This document shows, piece after piece, positions 58,981 through 64,000 of a stretch of 64,000 bases of DNA. The notes beneath the pieces were generated by a model, which was given only the letters and a program-made list of their open reading frames with translations, was not told the origin of the DNA and searched no databases. Each line of letters starts with the position of its first letter. Positions within the stretch are counted from its first letter, which is position 1. The stretch spans positions 34,248,635-34,312,634 of the forward strand of contig NC_060063.1 in assembly GCF_020283565.1 (NCBI RefSeq), written 5' to 3'. The stretch is from Trifolium pratense (taxonomy: Eukaryota; Streptophyta; Magnoliopsida; Fabales; Fabaceae). The position numbers and the translations under genes are program-made.

Positions 58981-59741
58981 ATCTCCCCCTTTGGCAAATT
59001 TTGGCTAAAACAACCTTAGGCCAGTGCATAGAGAGATACAGTCTAAACTTTCCTTCGAGTCAACATAAGCACACAACTAGGAAAGAAAGTAGAACGATGC
59101 TAAGCTATTTAAACTTTCCTTCGAGTCAACATACGCACACAACTAGGAAAGAGAGTAAAGAAATTCATCAGATGAATAGATAGCTAGCACGTAAGCATCA
59201 GAGGCATGCAACAGCGGAACATAACACATCTTAGCCTCAAAGTACAGACAGAGAGAAATAAACTCTCACATAGTGGATTCAAGATCGGAGAAATAAACTC
59301 CTTAAGATTTAAGCAACGCCACAGAGAATAGGAAAAATAAATTCCTATATAAGCATGCATATTAAAAGTAGTAGAAAAATAAATTCTACCTACTCCCCCT
59401 CAAACTATGCATAGACTTCACTCCCCCTCAAAATATGCACATCACATAGAACAGACATGCTATAGCATTGTTCATCACATCATGCACACAGATATTACTC
59501 CGCCTTTTTAGCCATAAATTCTGACAACTAAAGTCATTACCATAGAATAGGAGCAGAGTACAGACTTCCACAGAGTTATTAGAGCATAGAGAAACATAGA
59601 GTGTAGAGAGTATCAGAGCATAAGAGATCATAAAGTGCATATTACAGACCATCATGGCAAAGAGAACCTGGAGTGTCGGAGCCAAAAGACATGGATTGTG
59701 CATGTTACAATCCAGAGAGCATCAGGGCGTAGCCCAACAAA
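58981..59741 (-). other. Non-coding stretch between env-like gene and 3' LTR, with several purine tracts
   Basis: The principal polypurine tract abuts the LTR at 58981-58993. Two further copies of ACTCCCCCTCAAA (minus-strand TTTGAGGGGGAGT) lie at about 59393-59405 and 59420-59432. A 62-bp-spaced direct repeat (TTTCCTTCGAGTCAACATA) starts at 59049 and 59111. Several A/B-type repeats GAAATAAACTC and AAATAAATTC follow. Multiple purine tracts are a known Sirevirus habit. Confidence 0.7.
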
Positions 59742-60952
59742 TTAAAATCCAAAAGGACATGCAAATAAAGCATAAGCAGGGCACATAGAAGGACTTGCGT
59801 TAGAGTCCTCCTCCTCTACCTCAGTATCACCACCTGCATTATCATCAAGAACACCAGGATTGACATTGGAAAACTCCTTGAGGTCAGCAATCATTTGCTT
59901 CCTAGGCAAAACATCAGTTGACTGATTGACAGATGATGCAGCACAGTCTGTAGCCACAGTATTGGAATGAGTAGTTGGAGCCCAGTTGCAGTTTTCATCA
60001 ATCCAGCTGCATTAATCAAATCAACAAGCTTTTGGCATTGTAAAAAATCTTCACTTAAATTCCTCTCCACAGCAAGCCTTCTTTTCATCACAAATTTCCA
60101 CCTGTCAATATTTTCAACATGATGAAAGGAAATGTTGTCAATGGGTACAGGGGATACATATTGAGGGATCCTCTTTTTCTTCACAGACTTCTTTGAGGAT
60201 GATGCAGGAGATGTTGTAGCATGTTGGTCTTCCTCAAACTCTGAATCACTAGAGGAAATAGTCTTCCTCTTAAAAAGCTTCTTCTTTGGCTCAGAGGACC
60301 CAGTAACCTTACTCCACTGTCTTTTAAGACCATATATTTTCTTTTCCTTGGTAGTCTTGACAGGAACACTATAAACAGGCACACTCTTACCAGCATTGCA
60401 TCTTAACCTCCTAGTACTAGGAGCAGGAGTCCTCTCTGTAAGGGTGAGATTGTCCACATCAATAACATTGGAATCTGCATTATTATCTTTCTTAGCAGAT
60501 TCATCATGCACAGACAAAGTATTCAAACTCTCATCAGACTGAGAGATCACAACAGTGTTACTATCAGAATACTTCCCTTTGCCAGGGATAATAACATTAT
60601 CTGGAGATTGAGGTACAACTATGTTCTCCAAATTTTCCTGTGCTGCAGATGCTGTAGCATCATGTGCAGCATCCTTCTCAGGAACACTCTTCTTGACATG
60701 TTCCAACATAAAGTCAATATCATCACCAATAGTAACATCTTCTTCTTTTCCATCTCCTTCCTTAGAATTTGTTAAATACAACAGGGGAGAACACCACATA
60801 ACTTCTACTAACAAATACTTTCTCTCCACAAGAAACATCTTTATCATCAACAGACACAAAATTGTTACCAAATCTTCAGATGTTTCAACATTACCCATAA
60901 TAGCGTGCATTACTAAATAAGTTGAAGAGAAAACTGCACGCCACACTTGCAA
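59742..60952 (-). pseudogene. Sirevirus env-like gene, probably frameshifted
   Basis: Begins just downstream of pol (7 bp from its stop) and is open for 353 codons to 59891. It is rich in serine, aspartate and lysine, with basic patches (KKKLFKRK, KKSVKKKR). It ends in a conserved segment (IDRWKFVMKRRLAVERNLSEDFLQCQKL ... AGLMKT, given in parts) that I recognise from the env-like proteins of SIRE1-type elements. After AGLMKT this frame gives a tail that reads poorly. The neighbouring frame (59742-59957) instead gives an acidic stretch ending in FGF, so a small deletion or frameshift near 59990 is likely. I see no clear signal peptide; the hydrophobic start is only suggestive. Whether such genes make true envelope proteins is unproven. 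Confidence 0.6.
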
Positions 60953-60958
60953 TAATTG

Positions 60959-63900
60959 CTATAACTCTTCAGATAGGCAAATCCCAAGTTTGCCTCGCAA
61001 TTTTTCAAATTGGACCGCATCTAGAGCCTTAGTGAAAATATCAGCCAATTGTTCTTCAGTTGAAATATGCTCAAGAGTCACAATACCTTCTTCAACTAGG
61101 TCTCTAATAAAGTGGTGCCTAATATCAATATGCTTCGTCCTGCTATGTTGGATAGGATTCTTTGAAATATTGATGGCACTAAGATTGTCACAGTACAATG
61201 CCATAGCATCTTGTACCACATTGTACTCCAGCAACATTTGTTTCATCCATAATAGCTGAGAGCAGCTACTACCAGCAGCTATGTACTCTGCTTCAGCTGT
61301 AGATAAGGATACACAATTCTGTTTCTTGCTGAACCAAGATATAAGATTGTTGCCCAAAAAGAAACAAGCTCCTGAGGTGCTTTTTCTATCATCTGCACAA
61401 CCTGCCCAATCAGCATCACAATATCCTACTAGCATAGAATTCTCACCATGAGTATACATGATTCCATAGTCACATGTACCATTCACATACTTCAAAATTC
61501 TTTTTACTTGCGCAAGATGACTCATCTTTGGCTCAGCTTGGTACCTAGCACATACTCCTACAGCAAAAGTAATATCAGGCCTGCTGGCTGTAAGATACAA
61601 TAAGCTTCCTATCATGCTTCTATAAAGACTTTGATCAACATCAACTCCCTTTTCATCTTTGGTAAGCTTTAAATGGGTTGCTGCAGGTGTTCTTTTATGA
61701 GCAGCACTTTCCATACCAAACTTCTTCACTATATTTCTTGCATACTTGCTTTGGGAGATAAAAATAGTATCTTCCATCTGCTTTACCTGGAGTCCAAGAA
61801 AGTAGGTTAGTTCACCTACAAGACTCATCTCAAACTCAGACTGCATTTGCTGCACGAAATGCTGTACCATCTCACTAGACATTCCTCCAAAGACAATGTC
61901 ATCAACATAGATTTGTGCTATCAGGAATTTGCCTTGATCTTCTTTCACAAATAGAGTCTTGTCATTTCCTCCCTTCCTGTAGCCTTGACTAATAAGGAAC
62001 TCAGTCAATCTTTCATACCATGCTCGAGGTGCTTGTTTTAATCCATATAGAGCTTTCTTTAATTTGTAAACATGATTTGGAAAGCTTGGATCAACAAACC
62101 CCTTTGGTTGTTCCACATACACTTCTTCATTTAAGTACCCATTGAGGAAAGCACTTTTCACATCCATTTGGAATAGCTTGAATTTTAGAATGCATGCCAC
62201 TCCTAGAAGTAATCTAATGGATTCAAGACGAGCAACCGGAGCAAAAGTCTCATCAAAATCTATCCCTTCAATCTGTGAGTATCCTTGTGCAACCAGTCTT
62301 GCCTTGTTTCTGGTCACAGTTCCACTTTCATCAGACTTGTTCTTGTAGACCCATTTGGTACCAATTACATTTGCATTTTCTGGTCTAGGAACCAAGTCCC
62401 AAACTTCATTCCTCTTGAACTGATTTAGCTCTTCTTGCATAGCATTTATCCAGAACTCATCAGTGAGAGCTTCCTTCACATTTTTTGGCTCAAACTTAGA
62501 CACAAAACAAGCATTAGACACTAAGTCAAGTGTCCTTCTAGTAGTAATTCCTTGATTGGGATTACCAATAATCAGGTCTGTAGGATGATTCTTCTGAGTA
62601 CGAGTAGAAGGGCCTTTCTTTGGAGTAGCAGAGATTTGTTCAGATGCAGTAACCTCTGTATCATTCTTGGATTCATTAATAGTTTCACAATCTACACCAC
62701 CTGTTATAGATGTTATAGCATCTTCTGTATCATCTTCAGCAGTTTCACTTGAGGTGTCATCTATTACCACATTTATAGACTCCATCATGGTTTTGGTTCT
62801 ATTATTATATACTCTGTAGGCTCTGCTAATTGTTGAGTATCCCAAGAATATGCCCTCATCACTTTTAGGGTCCATTTTGGTTCTTGGTTCTCTATCAGAC
62901 AAGATGTAGCATTTACTACCAAACACATGGAAGTGCTTAACAGTAGGTTTCCTCTCTTTCCATAATTCGTACAGAGTAGTTGTAGTTCCAGATCTCAGGG
63001 TGACACGATTATGGATATAACAGGCAGTATTCATAGCTTCTGCCCAAAAACCATGGGAAAGTTTCTTTGCATGTAACATTACCCTTGCAGACTCTTGTAT
63101 AGTTCTATTTTTCCTTTCTACTACACCATTTTGTTGTGGTGTAATGGGAGATGAGAATTCATGTATGATGCCTTCAGAGGCACAAAAGTCAGAGAACTTG
63201 GAGTTTTCAAACTCCTTACCATGATCACTCCTGATCCTTAATACAACATTGTTTTTCTCCCTTTGAAGTTGAATACATAGATCTTTGAATACATCAAAGG
63301 TTTCTGATTTCTTTCTAATAAAATTTATCCAGGTGTATCTAGAAAAGTCATCAACAACAACATATGCGTACCTTTTTCCTCCTAAGCTTTCAGTTTGCAT
63401 AGGACCCATCAAGTCCATGTGTAGAAGTTCAAGAACTCTGGTGGTGGTAAGATGCTGCAGCTTTGGATGAGGCATCTTGGTTTGTTTTCCAATTTGACAG
63501 TCTCCACATATGCTACCTTCTTCGATTTTGAGGTTTGGTAGTCCTCTGATGGCTTCTTTAGATATTGCTTTATTCATGCTTCTTAGATTAAGATGGCCAA
63601 GCTTTTGGTGCCACAGTTTTACTTCATCTTCTTTAGTGATTAAGCATGTTGACATATTTGCTTCTTCTTGAGGAACCCATAGATAGCAGTTGTCTTTTGA
63701 TCTGACACCTTTCATCAAAATCTCACCCTCGTTGTTTGTAACCAAACATTCAGACTTGGTGAAGTTTACTTTCATTCCTTGGTCACATAGTTGACTAATA
63801 CTTATCAAATTTGCAGTCAATCCTCTTACTAACAACACATTGTTTAGTTTAGGCAAGCTATTACTTCTGAGCTCCCCTATCCCAACAATTTCTCCTTTTG

Positions 63901-64000
63901 CACCATCACCAAAGGTAACAAAGCTGGTTGAATAAGACTTTATACCGACAAGAAATTTACTTATTCCGGTCATGTGTCTTGAACAGCCACTATCGAAGTA
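60959..64000 (-). CDS. Sirevirus pol, open to the window edge (partial)
   Basis: More than 1013 codons without a stop. At the window edge it enters the protease active site ([10 protein letters not shown]). GAG-pre-integrase carries [12 protein letters not shown] and CGDCQIGKQ. The integrase has its DDE triad at about 187, 250 and 286, counted from the Met at 63973, with the normal 35-residue spacing. Next is RT with [22 protein letters not shown] and YVDD (from residue 689). RNase H follows with [29 protein letters not shown] and [14 protein letters not shown]. It ends LSEEL-stop at 60959. All catalytic residues I can check are present. The 5' part (gag) lies beyond 64000. It has the same family and domain order as the plus-strand copy, without that copy's lesions. 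Confidence 0.93.
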   Translation of the reverse strand, partial: YFDSGCSRHMTGISKFLVGIKSYSTSFVTFGDGAKGEIVGIGELRSNSLPKLNNVLLVRGLTANLISISQLCDQGMKVNFTKSECLVTNNEGEILMKGVRSKDNCYLWVPQEEANMSTCLITKEDEVKLWHQKLGHLNLRSMNKAISKEAIRGLPNLKIEEGSICGDCQIGKQTKMPHPKLQHLTTTRVLELLHMDLMGPMQTESLGGKRYAYVVVDDFSRYTWINFIRKKSETFDVFKDLCIQLQREKNNVVLRIRSDHGKEFENSKFSDFCASEGIIHEFSSPITPQQNGVVERKNRTIQESARVMLHAKKLSHGFWAEAMNTACYIHNRVTLRSGTTTTLYELWKERKPTVKHFHVFGSKCYILSDREPRTKMDPKSDEGIFLGYSTISRAYRVYNNRTKTMMESINVVIDDTSSETAEDDTEDAITSITGGVDCETINESKNDTEVTASEQISATPKKGPSTRTQKNHPTDLIIGNPNQGITTRRTLDLVSNACFVSKFEPKNVKEALTDEFWINAMQEELNQFKRNEVWDLVPRPENANVIGTKWVYKNKSDESGTVTRNKARLVAQGYSQIEGIDFDETFAPVARLESIRLLLGVACILKFKLFQMDVKSAFLNGYLNEEVYVEQPKGFVDPSFPNHVYKLKKALYGLKQAPRAWYERLTEFLISQGYRKGGNDKTLFVKEDQGKFLIAQIYVDDIVFGGMSSEMVQHFVQQMQSEFEMSLVGELTYFLGLQVKQMEDTIFISQSKYARNIVKKFGMESAAHKRTPAATHLKLTKDEKGVDVDQSLYRSMIGSLLYLTASRPDITFAVGVCARYQAEPKMSHLAQVKRILKYVNGTCDYGIMYTHGENSMLVGYCDADWAGCADDRKSTSGACFFLGNNLISWFSKKQNCVSLSTAEAEYIAAGSSCSQLLWMKQMLLEYNVVQDAMALYCDNLSAINISKNPIQHSRTKHIDIRHHFIRDLVEEGIVTLEHISTEEQLADIFTKALDAVQFEKLRGKLGICLSEEL

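Larger units (their letters stand above)
57989..64000 (-). mobile_element. Sirevirus-type copia element, minus strand, runs off the window
   Basis: The 3' LTR is 57989-58980, followed by a polypurine tract (minus-strand AAAGGGGGAGAT). Next come about 0.8 kb of non-coding sequence with two more purine tracts, an env-like gene, and pol up to the window edge. The 5 bp left of the LTR are AGTTT; the matching copy would lie outside. Pol is intact across more than 1000 codons and nearly identical to the broken plus-strand copy, so both belong to one recently active family. Confidence 0.9.

Overview
The window is nuclear DNA of a flowering plant, most likely a papilionoid legume. It has spliced genes, nested LTR retrotransposons primed by initiator tRNA-Met, Mutator-type and hAT-type MITEs, and AT-rich spacers. 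The legume assignment is inference from the look of the repeats, and no species is claimed. I can support only one host gene, a four-exon minus-strand gene at 590-2189 encoding a small lysine-rich protein. Almost everything else is transposable elements or their debris.

Layout. 1-2.3 kb: the host gene. 3.0-7.0 kb: a 258-bp Mutator-like MITE, then a larger Mutator-like element (4271-7026) into which a 5'-truncated LINE inserted (4778-6501, target-site duplication still visible). 8.9-13.6 kb: a complete Ty1/copia element with an intact 1337-aa gag-pol and LTRs that differ at one position. 14.1-18.8 kb: an older minus-strand copia element with several stop codons and deletions. 18.8-24.2 kb: MITEs, simple repeats and a 1661-bp solo LTR. 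24.2-26.4 kb: a probable LTR and an adjoining non-coding region crowded with short perfect hairpins.

26.1-41.0 kb: a recent tandem duplication with a 9.36-kb offset. The first unit carries a full but non-coding LTR element; the second carries the same flank with only a solo LTR. 41.2-42.8 kb: a tandem repeat of about 220 bp with a Stowaway-type MITE inside.

42.8 kb to the end: a deep nest. A plus-strand Sirevirus-type copia element (LTR start 42803) has been hit three times. A solo LTR lies in its 5' LTR (42839-50053) and itself holds a gag-only element (43541-48583). A solo LTR lies in its gag-pol (52639-54876). A third element lies in its reverse transcriptase (from 56995). That third element was in turn hit by a second Sirevirus on the minus strand (57989 to beyond the window), which keeps an open pol and an env-like gene. 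Target-site duplications support nearly every step.

The most unusual structure is a set of tandem stem-loops inside the LTRs of the non-coding and gag-only family. A constant CTTCTTTAT is followed by a stem whose sequence changes from copy to copy while staying self-complementary. A similar design is seen at 24.8-26.2 kb.
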